Source: Hymenobacter arizonensis
GTDB lineage: Bacteria > Bacteroidota > Bacteroidia > Cytophagales > Hymenobacteraceae
Reading direction: 5' to 3'
Assembly (NCBI RefSeq): GCF_900115775.1
Contig: NZ_FOXS01000002.1
Coordinates: 713,129 to 777,128, forward strand
Length of the DNA stretch: 64,000 nucleotides
Below are positions 1 through 8,580 of this stretch, piece by piece; positions within the stretch are counted from its first letter, which is position 1, and every line of letters begins with the position of its first letter. The translations under genes were made by a program, and so were the position numbers. The notes below the pieces were generated by a model. It worked only from the letters and a program-made list of their open reading frames with translations. It was not told where the DNA came from and ran no database searches.

Positions 1-21
1 CGCTCGCTTATGGAAGAATAA
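1..21 (+). CDS. possible 3' end of an upstream gene
   Basis: The first 21 bases read as six sense codons followed by TAA in frame 1. The window edge cuts off everything else, so no product can be given. The only support is that a gene would be expected to end somewhere before the terminator downstream. It could equally be non-coding. Confidence 0.15.
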   Translation, partial: RSLMEE

Positions 22-231
22 ACCCAACGAAGAAGCTGAATACAGCTTCGGATTGCCCAATTGTCTACAACTAAAAATCTTAACCAGCAGGCACCCACGG
101 CCTGCTTCTGCTGTAGGGCTACTTTTCGCACGAGAAGCCGTCTTACCCCAACGGGGAGCGTACTCCGAAGCGTATGGTGCACGTTAAAAGCAGCAGCCAT
201 TGCGGCGGTGCTTGCGAAGCGCTCAAATAAC
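22..231. other. intergenic stretch without a convincing gene
   Basis: A small hairpin (GAAGCTG at 32-38 with CAGCTTC at 43-49) has no T-run. A 78-codon open frame runs from a TTG at 61, but its composition (Cys, Arg and Thr-rich, no domain, no signal peptide) does not look like a protein. I see nothing else. Confidence 0.4.
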
Positions 232-279
232 CACAGCAAGAAAGCCGTCTTGAGCAATCAAGACGGCTTTCTTGCTGTG
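232..279. terminator. 22-bp bidirectional hairpin terminator
   Basis: A perfect 22-bp stem (232-253 with 258-279) closes on the loop GCAA. The inner arms carry A-rich and T-rich runs, so it can act in both directions. It lies just beyond the stop of the minus-strand lipoprotein gene at 291. Confidence 0.85.
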
Positions 280-290
280 TTGGCCTCAGG

Positions 291-896
291 CTATTGAGGC
301 TTTACTTTCATGTTGTTGAATTCGCCGGCCAGTAGGATGGTGCACTTCGGCGCGGTGGTGCTCGTGGTTGTTGGGTCGCGCTGCTCGGGGGCTCGCACCT
401 CAAAGCTGCCGCTCACCAGCTGGCGCTTGGCGTCGTAGGCCGTAATGGTGACGTTGCCAGTCAGGTCCTGGGTGAAGTCGCTGAGGCGGTAAATAACAGA
501 GCCGGTGGTAACCTTATAGATGTAAGAGGTGAACACCGCGTCGGTGGGGCGGTTGCGGCAACGCAGGGTGTAGGTGCCCGTCCAGGCGGCGCTCAGCTTG
601 GCGCGGTCTACTTCGAAGTAAGCATTGTCGGTGCCGGCGATGAAGTCCAGTGCCAGTACCTGCGGTGCCAGGCTGGCGGTTCCCTTAATGTCCAGGGCGC
701 TGTGGGTGGTGCCAAAGCCCGTGTGGGCAGTGCCGCCAGCCGGGGTGGTAGTGACAAAATCAAAGTAGCTGCCCATCTTGAAAGTCGGAGTTGGGTCGGC
801 GGGCGCTGGGGCTTCGGTTTTATCGGAGCAGGCGGTGAAAATGCCAGAAGCGCTGGCGAGCGCTACGAGCAAAAGCGTGCGGGTAAAAATTTTCAT
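291..896 (-). CDS. hypothetical lipoprotein (about 200 aa)
   Basis: I do not recognise the family. The frame is open further upstream, but the ATG at 896 is chosen because it begins a clean lipoprotein signal: MKIF, a hydrophobic run of Leu/Val/Ala, then a lipobox-like FTAC with the cysteine near residue 22. The mature part begins with a Pro/Ala/Asp linker, then about 165 residues rich in Thr, Val and Tyr with alternating polar and apolar residues, which suggests a beta-sandwich. It is predicted to sit in the outer membrane or periplasm. It stands alone: a terminator follows its stop and a palindromic repeat lies about 95 bases before its start. Confidence 0.7.
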   Translation of the reverse strand: MKIFTRTLLLVALASASGIFTACSDKTEAPAPADPTPTFKMGSYFDFVTTTPAGGTAHTGFGTTHSALDIKGTASLAPQVLALDFIAGTDNAYFEVDRAKLSAAWTGTYTLRCRNRPTDAVFTSYIYKVTTGSVIYRLSDFTQDLTGNVTITAYDAKRQLVSGSFEVRAPEQRDPTTTSTTAPKCTILLAGEFNNMKVKPQ

Positions 897-989
897 AGAA
901 GTGCAGATGCGGCGGTAGGCCAGGTGAGATGCTGGCTGCCTGGACAAAGGTTGGGCCAAAGGCTATACAGTTGCTTACTAACTGCCCTG

Positions 990-1058
990 GCGCAAAGTAG
1001 CGCGGACGTACCCGGAGGGACTTTGTAGTCCTCCGGGTACGTCCGCGCTACTTTGCGC
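990..1058. repeat. intergenic palindrome, family A
   Basis: Two perfectly complementary 29-base arms (990-1018 and 1030-1058) flank an 11-base loop. The arms contain GTAGCGCGGACGTACCCGG. Closely related sequences occur at 27450-27566 and 32091-32185, so this is a dispersed REP-like repeat rather than only a terminator. It lies between the M16 operon end and the lipoprotein start. Confidence 0.8.
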
Positions 1059-1075
1059 AAGCGTTTATTACAACC

Positions 1076-2572
1076 TTAAAGTGCTTTCTTGCGCGTCTGC
1101 TGAAACTTCTTCAGCTGTGGTTCTATCACCTTTTTGTCGCCCACTACCACGATGGTCATGGCCTCGGGGCGGATGTATTTGCGGGCAGTTTCGCTCACTT
1201 GCTGGGGCGTCACGGAGTTGATGTTTTTCACCTGCTCGGTGAGGTAGGTTTCGGGCAAGCCGTGAAAATCAAGGCTGTTCAGCTGACTGATAATACCCCC
1301 AGGGTTGGAGTTGCGCAGCACAAACATGCCGCCTTCAAAATTCTGAATGCCTTTCAACTCATCGGCCGAGGGCGGCGTTTTTTGCAAGCGCTCGATTTCG
1401 TACATGATTTCACGCAGCGAGCTGCCGGTTTCGGCGGTGGTTACGTCGGCGTTTTGCGTCCAGTTGGCGGTGCGATAGTTGCTTTGGATGTAGCTGTAGG
1501 GCGAGTACGTGTAGCCCTTGTCTTCCCGAATATTGCGGGTGATGCGCGAACCAAACGAGCCGCCCAGCAGCGAGTTCATCACCCGCAGGCGGATGTAGTC
1601 GGGACTGCTGGGGTCGACGACCGGCAGGCCCACCACAATGGTCGACTGCGGGGCGCTCGGCCGGTCCTGGGTCAGCACGTCGCCCTTGGCTACGGGCTTG
1701 GCAATGTCGATGGTAGGCGCGGGGCCCTGCGGGAAGGCGCTCCACGCCTTGGTAATGGCCTTGCCCAGGGCCGGCGCATCGAAGCGGCCCGCTACGTACA
1801 CGCTGGTGCGCTGGGCACCGTATTGGTTCTTATAAAAATTTTGGACCTGCTCCAGGGTCAAGGCATCAAGCTGGGCATCGGTGGGCAGGGCGCGGCCATA
1901 GGGGTGGTTGCCGTAGATGGCGGCCGTGAACTTCTGGCGGGCTTGCACCCCGGGCTGGGCGCGGGCCAGGGCCATCTGCCGCTTCAGGTCGGTTTTAAGG
2001 CGGGGCACCTCCGCCGCGGGTAGGGCGGGGTTCAGCACTACTTCGGCCATCAAAGCCGCCATTTCTGGCGCGTATTCTGAGAGTGACGACGCCCAAATAG
2101 TGGTCTGGTCCGGCCCCACCGAAATGTTCAGCGAGCCGCCCATGCGGGCCACGCGCTCGGCCAGCTGGGTGGCCGACATATTACGAGTGCCTTCCTGCAG
2201 CAGCTTGCCGAGCAGGTCGGCCACGGCCACTTCGTTTTCCGCCTCGTGCACGTTGCCGGCTTGAATGGCGACCATCAAGGTCACTTTGGGCACTTGGCCG
2301 TAGGGTACCAGCCGGGCCCGGAGGCCGTTGTCCAGCGTAAATTCTTCCTTGGCGGGCAGGGCGAAGTCGCGCGGCGTACCGCCTTCCGGGGGCGTTTCTT
2401 TAGGCGCAGCCGGCGCTTTGGCCGCTGCCACTGCTTTGGCCACCCCGGCCGAGCGAGTGGCGGCGGGCTTAGTGGTCGTCTTCGGTTTGACAGGCGTTTT
2501 TTGGGCGTGCACCCCCGGCGCGGCCGTGGCAATAAGGGCGGCACTGAGCAGCCCGATAAGTAGCTTGTTCAT
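1076..2572 (-). CDS. M16-family peptidase-like protein lacking the zinc site
   Basis: It has a Sec signal peptide (MNKLLIGLLS to about residue 23, ending HAQ), a Lys/Ala/Pro linker to about 65, then two M16 (insulinase/pitrilysin-type) half-domains. Where active members have HxxEH this protein has Asp119, Gly122 and Lys123 (ADLLGKLLQEGT), so it cannot bind catalytic zinc. The C-terminal domain keeps the family motif around REDKGYTYSP. It lies 18 bases downstream of an M16 gene with an intact site. In the family such active/inactive pairs form heterodimers, as in the mitochondrial processing peptidase and some bacterial M16B pairs. I infer a periplasmic substrate-binding partner subunit. The length of 498 residues is normal for a two-domain M16B protein. 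Confidence 0.9.
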   Translation of the reverse strand: MNKLLIGLLSAALIATAAPGVHAQKTPVKPKTTTKPAATRSAGVAKAVAAAKAPAAPKETPPEGGTPRDFALPAKEEFTLDNGLRARLVPYGQVPKVTLMVAIQAGNVHEAENEVAVADLLGKLLQEGTRNMSATQLAERVARMGGSLNISVGPDQTTIWASSLSEYAPEMAALMAEVVLNPALPAAEVPRLKTDLKRQMALARAQPGVQARQKFTAAIYGNHPYGRALPTDAQLDALTLEQVQNFYKNQYGAQRTSVYVAGRFDAPALGKAITKAWSAFPQGPAPTIDIAKPVAKGDVLTQDRPSAPQSTIVVGLPVVDPSSPDYIRLRVMNSLLGGSFGSRITRNIREDKGYTYSPYSYIQSNYRTANWTQNADVTTAETGSSLREIMYEIERLQKTPPSADELKGIQNFEGGMFVLRNSNPGGIISQLNSLDFHGLPETYLTEQVKNINSVTPQQVSETARKYIRPEAMTIVVVGDKKVIEPQLKKFQQTRKKAL

Positions 2573-2590
2573 GGCGGGTAGGGGAGTGGG

Positions 2591-4036
2591 CTAGCTCTTG
2601 GCCAGCGGGTTGACGGTGATGATGGTGCGGTTGGTAGGCCGCAGGTACTCGCGGATGGTGGCTTGCATGAGCGCCGGCGTCACTTGCCGAAACTCGCTTT
2701 CGAGCCGGTTGATGCGGCTGGGGTCCTTGTCGAATAAGGCAAAAGATGCCAGCAAGTCGGCCCGCCCAAAATTGTCGGACCCGCTCACCTGGTCGTAGAA
2801 CGCCGAGCGGATTTTCACCATCGCCAGGTCCATCGTGGCCTGGTCAATGCCGTTTTTGGCCAGGCGGTTGATTTCCTGGTCGAGCACCTGCGTCACCGAA
2901 TCGGACTGCACGGAGGGGTCGTACACGAGGCTGCCCATCCAGAGCATAGGACCGTTGTAGTTGAACTGGTTGCCCAGGTCCGAGTTGATGCCGCCGCTCA
3001 CGTTGTCGGTGTAGCCGCGCTTCTGCACCAGGGCCTGGTAGAGGCGGCTGTCGTTGCCCTGCAGCAGAATCTGGTCGAGCATTATCATGGCGTAGTACTC
3101 GGGAGTGTTGCGCTCGGGCATGTGGTAGGCGAAGGCCAGGGCCGGCTTGGTGGCCAGCTTGTCGTCGTGCACAAAGCGCTGTTCCTGCTCCTGGCGCGGC
3201 TCGGCCAGGTCGGGTTTGGGCGGCTGCGGGGCGCTGGGAATGTTGCCGTAGTACTTCTCTACCCAGGCTTTGGCTTCGGCGGGGTCGAAGTCGCCCACCA
3301 CGGCCAGCACGGCGTTGTTGGGCGCGTAGTAGGTTTTGAAAAACTCGCGGGTGTCGGCCAGCGTGGCCGCGTCGAGGTCTTTCAGGTCGCCGTAGAAATT
3401 GTGGGCGTTGTTCCAGTTTTTGTTGGCCTTTTGGGGCATCAGCAGCCACGGAAAGCCGCCGTAGGGCTGGTTGAGCACGTTCACGCGCACCTCGTTTTTC
3501 ACCACGCCCTGCTGGTTGGTCAGATTGGTTTGGGTGATAGCTAGGCCGCGCATGCGGTCGGCTTCGGCCCACAGTATGGTTTCCAGCTTGTGGGCGGGCA
3601 CCACCTCGTAGTAGTTGGTGAAATCAAAGCGGGTCGAGCCGTTCAGGGCCCCGCCGTTTTTCTGAATCAAGCCAATGAATTCGTTCTTCCCCAGGTTCTG
3701 CGAGCCCTGAAACATCAGGTGTTCAAACAGGTGCGCGAAGCCCGTGCGGTTGCGTGGCTCGGTGCGGAAGCCCACCGCGTAGTACGCCGCCACCGTGGCC
3801 GTAGGCGCCGTCTTGTCGGGCGAGAGCACCACCTGCAGCCCGTTGGACAGGGTATAGTATTCCACCGGAATCTGAAATGCCGGCCCCACGGGCGCCGGAG
3901 CCGACGTGGCGGCCGTGGCCGAAGTTTCGGTGGGTGCAGTAGTCACGGCCGTGGTTTTCTGGCTGCACGCGCCCAAGGCCAGCACAACCGCCGGTGCCCA
4001 AATCAGGCCGCGGGCGAATACCTTAAAATGTCTCAT
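2591..4036 (-). CDS. M16-family zinc metallopeptidase, lipoprotein
   Basis: The start is set at the ATG at 4036, which begins a lipoprotein signal (MRHFKVF, hydrophobic core, LGAC with Cys24). The frame is open 39 codons further up without a plausible start. A Thr/Ala-rich linker leads to an M16 domain whose HLFEH (residues 102-106) is the inverted zinc motif; the third ligand is probably the Glu in AEADRM about 75 residues later. A second inactive M16 half follows, with RGYTDNVSGG. It is predicted to be a lipid-anchored periplasmic endopeptidase acting on peptides or unfolded proteins. It is first in an operon with the zinc-site-less M16 paralogue, and divergent from murF-alr. Confidence 0.93.
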   Translation of the reverse strand: MRHFKVFARGLIWAPAVVLALGACSQKTTAVTTAPTETSATAATSAPAPVGPAFQIPVEYYTLSNGLQVVLSPDKTAPTATVAAYYAVGFRTEPRNRTGFAHLFEHLMFQGSQNLGKNEFIGLIQKNGGALNGSTRFDFTNYYEVVPAHKLETILWAEADRMRGLAITQTNLTNQQGVVKNEVRVNVLNQPYGGFPWLLMPQKANKNWNNAHNFYGDLKDLDAATLADTREFFKTYYAPNNAVLAVVGDFDPAEAKAWVEKYYGNIPSAPQPPKPDLAEPRQEQEQRFVHDDKLATKPALAFAYHMPERNTPEYYAMIMLDQILLQGNDSRLYQALVQKRGYTDNVSGGINSDLGNQFNYNGPMLWMGSLVYDPSVQSDSVTQVLDQEINRLAKNGIDQATMDLAMVKIRSAFYDQVSGSDNFGRADLLASFALFDKDPSRINRLESEFRQVTPALMQATIREYLRPTNRTIITVNPLAKS

Positions 4037-4199
4037 AGGAAAAAGGTGTGAAGTGGGAGAAAGGAGTAGAATTCGATTTACATAATATTCAGCAGAAATC
4101 AGTGGAATGTAACCGCTTTTTAATCGAGTAAATGACTCAGGGCTAGCAGGCAAGCTGCACGCTTTACCGGCCCGCTAACGCATTTCCACCCCCGCCGCC

Positions 4200-4207
4200 G
4201 ACCTTTG
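4200..4207 (+). promoter_or_regulatory. -7 element of murF-alr
   Basis: GACCTTTG matches the Bacteroidota -7 consensus TAnnTTTG at all but the first base. It ends four bases before the GTG start of murF-alr. I see no -33 TTG at the usual distance. If the element is right, the transcript begins at or next to the start codon. Confidence 0.5.
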
Positions 4208-4211
4208 CTTC

Positions 4212-6776
4212 GTGTTCTCCTTCTCTGCTCTTTCCGCCCTGCTGGCCGGCCACCTAGTGCAGGCCCCCGCCGACCCCAGCGCCGAGGTTCGTCACCTATT
4301 GCTCGACAGCCGCCGGGTGGGCGTGCCGACTGGCGCGCTGTTTTTTGCGCTGCGCGGTCCCAGCCATGACGGCCACCGCTACCTGCCAGCACTGTACGCC
4401 CAGGGCGTGCGCCTGTTTATCGTGGCCGAGGGCGCCGCGCTGCCCGACGGCCTAACTGCCTACCCCGAGGCCGGCATTATCGCTGTAGCAAGCCCCTTGG
4501 CGGCCCTGCAAGCCATAGCCGCTGCCCATCGCGCCACGTTTGCCGGCCCCGTGCTGGCCATTACCGGCTCCAACGGCAAGACAATAGTAAAGGAATGGCT
4601 GGCCCAGCTGCTAAGCGCCGATGAAGACATCTGCCGGTCGCCGCGCTCCTTCAACTCGCAAGTGGGCGTGCCGCTCAGCGTGTGGGAGCTCAACCCCGAG
4701 CGCCACACGCTGGGTATTTTCGAAGCCGGTATTTCCGAAGTAGGGGAGATGGCCCGGCTGGCGGCCGTCATTCAGCCAACCGAAGGCATCTTCACCACCC
4801 TGGGCACGGCCCACGACGCTGGCTTTGCCTCGCACGAGCAGAAGCTGGCCGAGAAGCTGCAGTTGTTCCAAGGCCCGCAGTTTCAGCGGCTATTCTATTG
4901 CCACGACCAGCCATTGGTGCGCGCGGCCGTGGCGGCTCACCAACTCCCCGGTTTCAGTTGGACGCGCCATGCCGGGCAGCCGGCCGACATCCACTTTGCC
5001 CTCGACCAAAGCACGGCAGGCAGCACCAGCCTGCATGCGCAGTACGCCGGGGCGGGTCTGGAGGCCGCTTTTACACTGCCCTTCTCCGACGAGCCGTCGG
5101 TTGAAAATGCCCTGCACTGCCTGGCCGTGCTCTTGCAGCGCCAAGTGGAACCCGCCGAAATTCAGCGCCGCCTAGCCCGCCTGCACCCCGTGGCCATGCG
5201 CCTGGAAATGAAGCTGGGACGCCACGACGCTTACTTGCTCGACGACACCTACAACAACGACCTCGCCGGCCTAGCGCTGGCCCTCAATGCCCTGGGCCGG
5301 CAGTCGCGCCCCGGCCGCCGCACCCTTATCCTAAGCGACGTACTCGAATCGGGCCTGCGCGGGGAGGAGCTGTACGCCCGCGTGGCTCGCCTGTTACAGC
5401 CCGCCAACGTCACCCGCCTCGTCGGCATTGGCCCCGAAATTAATCGGCGTCAATCTTTCTTTACCGAGCTCAAAACGGCAGGCGGCCTTCTGCTGTCGAC
5501 TGACTTCTACCCCAGCACCGAAGCTTTTCTGGCAGGGCTGGACGCGGCACATTTTGCCCGCGAAATCATTCTCGTCAAGGGCGCCCGGCGGTTTGGGTTC
5601 GAGCGCATCGTGGCCGCCTTGCAGGCCCAGCAGCACGGCACCGTGCTCGAAGTCAACCTCGACGCCCTGAGTCACAACCTGCAGCACTACCGCCGCCAGC
5701 TGCAGCCCGGCACCAAGCTCATGGTGATGGTGAAGGCCTTTGCCTATGGCGCGGGCTCCTACGAAGTAGCCAGCCTGCTCGAGTTCCAGCGGGCCGACTA
5801 CCTCGCCGTGGCCTACGCCGACGAAGGCGTGGCCCTGCGCGAAGCCGGCATCAGCTTGCCCATCATGGTCATGAACCCGGCGCCGGATTCCTTCGGCACC
5901 CTGCGCCACTACCGCCTCGAGCCGGAAATCTATTCCTTCGAAATGCTGAAGGAATACCTCGAAGCTTTCCCAACCGACGCTGAAGAAACCGTCGGGGCCT
6001 CTCCACTGCCAAGCCACGTCTCCCCGCCGCCTATCCACCTCAAGCTGGATACCGGAATGCGCCGCCTCGGCTTCGACGAAGCCGACCTACCCGAACTCAT
6101 GGGCCTGCTGCGGCAGCACGCGGCCCGCCTGCCCGTGGCCAGCATCATGACGCACCTGGCCGCGGCCGACGAAGCGGGCCACGACGAGTTTACGCAAGAG
6201 CAGCTGGCTACTTTCCGGCGCATGGCGGCTGCCGTGGAAGCTGCCCTCGGCCACGCCGTGCTCAAGCACGCGCTGAACTCGGCTGGCATCCTGCGCTTTC
6301 CCGACGCCCATTTCGACATGGTCCGCCTCGGCATCGGCCTCTACGGCGTCGACGCCAGCAGGCGCGACAACGACGCCCTGCGGCCTGTAAGCCAGCTGCG
6401 CACCACCATTTCCCAAATCAAAACCCTGCCCGCGGGCCGCACTGTGGGCTACGGCCGCCGGGGCTCGGCCACCGAAGGCGACCGCCGCATCGCTACGCTG
6501 GCCATCGGCTACGCCGATGGCTACGACCGGCGCTTTGGCAACGGAGCCGGGACGGTGCTCATTCACGGGCAGCCGGCGCCGCTGGTGGGGTCGGTGTGCA
6601 TGGACATGTGCATGGTCGACGTCACCCACATTCCCCAGGCCCGGCCCGGCGATGTGGCCCTGGTGTTCGGCGAGGGGCTGCCGCTGCCGGAGCTGGCGGC
6701 CCGCATCGGCACCATTGCCTACGAGTTGCTCACCAACGTGAGCGAGCGAGTTAAGCGAGTGTTTGTGAGCGAGTAG
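4212..6776 (+). CDS. murF-alr: bifunctional MurF / alanine racemase
   Basis: This is a fusion of two peptidoglycan precursor enzymes, a form known in Bacteroidota. Residues 1 to about 465 are MurF, which joins D-Ala-D-Ala to UDP-MurNAc-tripeptide with ATP; the Mur-ligase P-loop is TGSNGKT near 118-124. From about residue 475 comes alanine racemase: Lys508 in VMVKAFAYG is the PLP lysine, and IGYADGY holds the catalytic tyrosine of the other active-site half. The fusion couples D-alanine supply to its use. The start is a GTG right after a -7 element; no in-frame ATG lies close enough to preserve the MurF N-terminus. The racemase half has a 15-20 residue Pro/Ser-rich insertion near residue 600 just before IHLKLDTGMRRLGF. 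Confidence 0.95.
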   Translation: MFSFSALSALLAGHLVQAPADPSAEVRHLLLDSRRVGVPTGALFFALRGPSHDGHRYLPALYAQGVRLFIVAEGAALPDGLTAYPEAGIIAVASPLAALQAIAAAHRATFAGPVLAITGSNGKTIVKEWLAQLLSADEDICRSPRSFNSQVGVPLSVWELNPERHTLGIFEAGISEVGEMARLAAVIQPTEGIFTTLGTAHDAGFASHEQKLAEKLQLFQGPQFQRLFYCHDQPLVRAAVAAHQLPGFSWTRHAGQPADIHFALDQSTAGSTSLHAQYAGAGLEAAFTLPFSDEPSVENALHCLAVLLQRQVEPAEIQRRLARLHPVAMRLEMKLGRHDAYLLDDTYNNDLAGLALALNALGRQSRPGRRTLILSDVLESGLRGEELYARVARLLQPANVTRLVGIGPEINRRQSFFTELKTAGGLLLSTDFYPSTEAFLAGLDAAHFAREIILVKGARRFGFERIVAALQAQQHGTVLEVNLDALSHNLQHYRRQLQPGTKLMVMVKAFAYGAGSYEVASLLEFQRADYLAVAYADEGVALREAGISLPIMVMNPAPDSFGTLRHYRLEPEIYSFEMLKEYLEAFPTDAEETVGASPLPSHVSPPPIHLKLDTGMRRLGFDEADLPELMGLLRQHAARLPVASIMTHLAAADEAGHDEFTQEQLATFRRMAAAVEAALGHAVLKHALNSAGILRFPDAHFDMVRLGIGLYGVDASRRDNDALRPVSQLRTTISQIKTLPAGRTVGYGRRGSATEGDRRIATLAIGYADGYDRRFGNGAGTVLIHGQPAPLVGSVCMDMCMVDVTHIPQARPGDVALVFGEGLPLPELAARIGTIAYELLTNVSERVKRVFVSE

Positions 6777-6899
6777 CAATGCTTGCTTCCGCCGGCGCCA
6801 ACCCTTTCAGAGCACTGATTTTTCGCGTTCAGTCCGATTCGAGCAATGTTGGCAAGATATTTATTTTGCTACTTTACAGTTCGCATCACGCGCATTCTA

Positions 6900-6907
6900 T
6901 AACTTTG
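6900..6907 (+). promoter_or_regulatory. -7 element before the first hydrolase-like gene
   Basis: TAACTTTG fits TAnnTTTG exactly and lies 35 bases before the chosen ATG at 6943. No clear TTG is seen at the -33 position. Confidence 0.5.
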
Positions 6908-6942
6908 GGGTGATGTAGTGTTCTGTGATTTTTCTTTTTATT

Positions 6943-8370
6943 ATGACAATCAATACTTTCCGATTATTCCGTCTGTTTGGCGGTTTCATTATTTGTTTGA
7001 CATTAGCTGCTTCGGGTAAGATTCATGCCCGGCCGCATTCCACCATTTTGGCTGCGCCCGCGGATGTTCCGGCCCTCGACGGCCTTTGGAAAGGCCAGCT
7101 GAAAGTGCCAGGCGGCCAGCTTGAAGTCATCTTCCGGTTTCAGAAGCTCACGGGCGGCGAATATTTCTGCGCCCTCGACGTGCCTCAGCAGAAGGTGAGC
7201 CGCATGGCCGTAAAAACGGAGCTGAAGGGCGACACCGTGCGGCTGTACGCCGAAGAGGCCGCTACGCGCTTCGTGGGCAAGGTTTCCACCGATGGCAAGC
7301 AGATGACGGGCACCTGGCAGTCGCCGGGTTTTAAAACGCCCATGGTATTGACTTTTAGCGCCCTGCCCGACATGAGTGCTAAAAACGTGCGCCTCACCCC
7401 GCCTTACCGCGAGGAGGAAGCCACCTTTACCAATCTCACTGTAAACGCCCGTCTCAACGGCATGCTCACCATTCCCGCCGGCCCCGGTCCGTTCCCGGCA
7501 GTGGTGCTACTGAGCGATTCGGGCCCGCACGACCGCGACGGAACCGTGGGCGACTTCGCTCCGCTGGGCCTGCTCGCCGACTACCTCACCCGCCGGGGCG
7601 TGGCCGTGCTGCGCTTCGATGACCGCGGCGTGGGCAAGTCGACCGGTACGCCCGCCGTTACCACCCTCGACCTCGTGAGCGACGCTCAGGCTGGCCTGAA
7701 CTTTCTCCGCACCCGCCCCGAAATCGACTTGTCACACCTTGGCCTTGTAGGCCACGGCGAGGGCGGCAACGTGGCCTTGCTGGCAGCTGGTCAGCCCCTT
7801 CCTCCGGCTTTCGTGGTGGCCATGGCCGCCTATGGCTTGCCCGGCCGCGAAATTGTGGTGCAGCAGCAGGCCACTACCCTGCGCACGCTGGGCACCGAAG
7901 CTTCGCAAATTGAAGCCGCCACCAAGCGTCAGATGGCCATGCTCGAAATCATTCGCCAAACCACCGACAACGCCCAGGCTCAAGCCATTGTGGCCAACAT
8001 GTTGAAGCAAAACAACTCTGCCATCGACAACGCCACCGCTCAGTCGAGTGCCGCCGAGATGACGTCGGCCCGCTACCGCTTCTTCCTGGCCTTCAATCCG
8101 GTGGAGAAGCTGACCGCTGTCAACTGCCCCGTGCTCCTACTTAATGGCGCGTCCGACCTTACCGTTAATGCCGACGCCAACCAGAACGCACTCAAAAAAG
8201 GTCTGAGCATGAATAAGAGCGTCACCGTCAAGAAGCTTATCGGGGTCAACCACCTCTTCCAGCCCGAAGCCAGCAAGTGGCCCTTGGTCAATGGTCAGCA
8301 GCAGCCCAACTTCTCGCCCGAGGCCCAAGAAACCATCCGCGAGTGGATTGTGGCGCAAAGCAAGAAGTAG
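6943..8370 (+). CDS. secreted alpha/beta-hydrolase-like protein, nucleophile Ser replaced (copy 1)
   Basis: The ATG at 6943 is preferred over an upstream GTG because it begins a signal peptide (MTINTF, hydrophobic core, cut near residue 30). Residues about 35-140 form a beta-rich N-terminal domain starting with LDGLWKGQL. Residues about 150-475 are an alpha/beta-hydrolase fold of the type with SGPHDRDG and RFDDRGVGKSTG. The nucleophile elbow reads GHGEGG, so the expected serine (GHSEGG in relatives) is Gly272. The acid (GASDLTV) and histidine (GVNHLFQP) positions are kept. I infer a non-catalytic or altered protein in the periplasm. It is about half of a tandemly duplicated cassette: a convergent CPD-domain gene follows, and the paralogue at 10319 has the same Ser-to-Gly change. 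Confidence 0.85.
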   Translation: MTINTFRLFRLFGGFIICLTLAASGKIHARPHSTILAAPADVPALDGLWKGQLKVPGGQLEVIFRFQKLTGGEYFCALDVPQQKVSRMAVKTELKGDTVRLYAEEAATRFVGKVSTDGKQMTGTWQSPGFKTPMVLTFSALPDMSAKNVRLTPPYREEEATFTNLTVNARLNGMLTIPAGPGPFPAVVLLSDSGPHDRDGTVGDFAPLGLLADYLTRRGVAVLRFDDRGVGKSTGTPAVTTLDLVSDAQAGLNFLRTRPEIDLSHLGLVGHGEGGNVALLAAGQPLPPAFVVAMAAYGLPGREIVVQQQATTLRTLGTEASQIEAATKRQMAMLEIIRQTTDNAQAQAIVANMLKQNNSAIDNATAQSSAAEMTSARYRFFLAFNPVEKLTAVNCPVLLLNGASDLTVNADANQNALKKGLSMNKSVTVKKLIGVNHLFQPEASKWPLVNGQQQPNFSPEAQETIREWIVAQSKK

Positions 8371-8432
8371 GCAGGAAACCTGCCAGCTGCTACAATGCCA
8401 GCTGGCATTCCTACCATACTATTCAAAGTTTT

Positions 8433-8465
8433 AAAAGTGCCGCAACTTTAAGTTGCGGCACTTTT
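8433..8465 (+). terminator. hairpin terminator of hydrolase copy 1
   Basis: The perfect 15-bp stem (8433-8447 with 8451-8465) has a 3-base loop and ends in a T-rich tract. It lies 62 bases after the stop codon. Confidence 0.85.
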
Positions 8466-8511
8466 CGTTTTAATAGAGTTAAAAGCTCTTCACCAACGAA
8501 AGAATCGTAAG

Positions 8512-8580
8512 CAAACGAGACAATGCAAGCGCAAGCAGGCGCGTGTGGCCTGGCAGTGTGATACTGCATTGTATCGTTTG
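8512..8580. repeat. long-arm imperfect palindrome
   Basis: The 16-base arm CAAACGAGACAATGCA (8512-8527) is complementary at 15 of 16 positions to 8565-8580, around a 37-base centre. It has no T-run and no gene. It may be a REP-like repeat or encode a small structured RNA. Confidence 0.55.

Noticed and set aside
61-297. A 78-codon plus-strand frame starting at TTG 61
   Set aside because: Its end runs through the 22-bp terminator and its composition is unlike a protein.
6853-6872. TTGGCA followed later by TTTTGC as a sigma-54 promoter before the first hydrolase-like gene
   Set aside because: The GG to GC distance is 15 rather than 10 bases.
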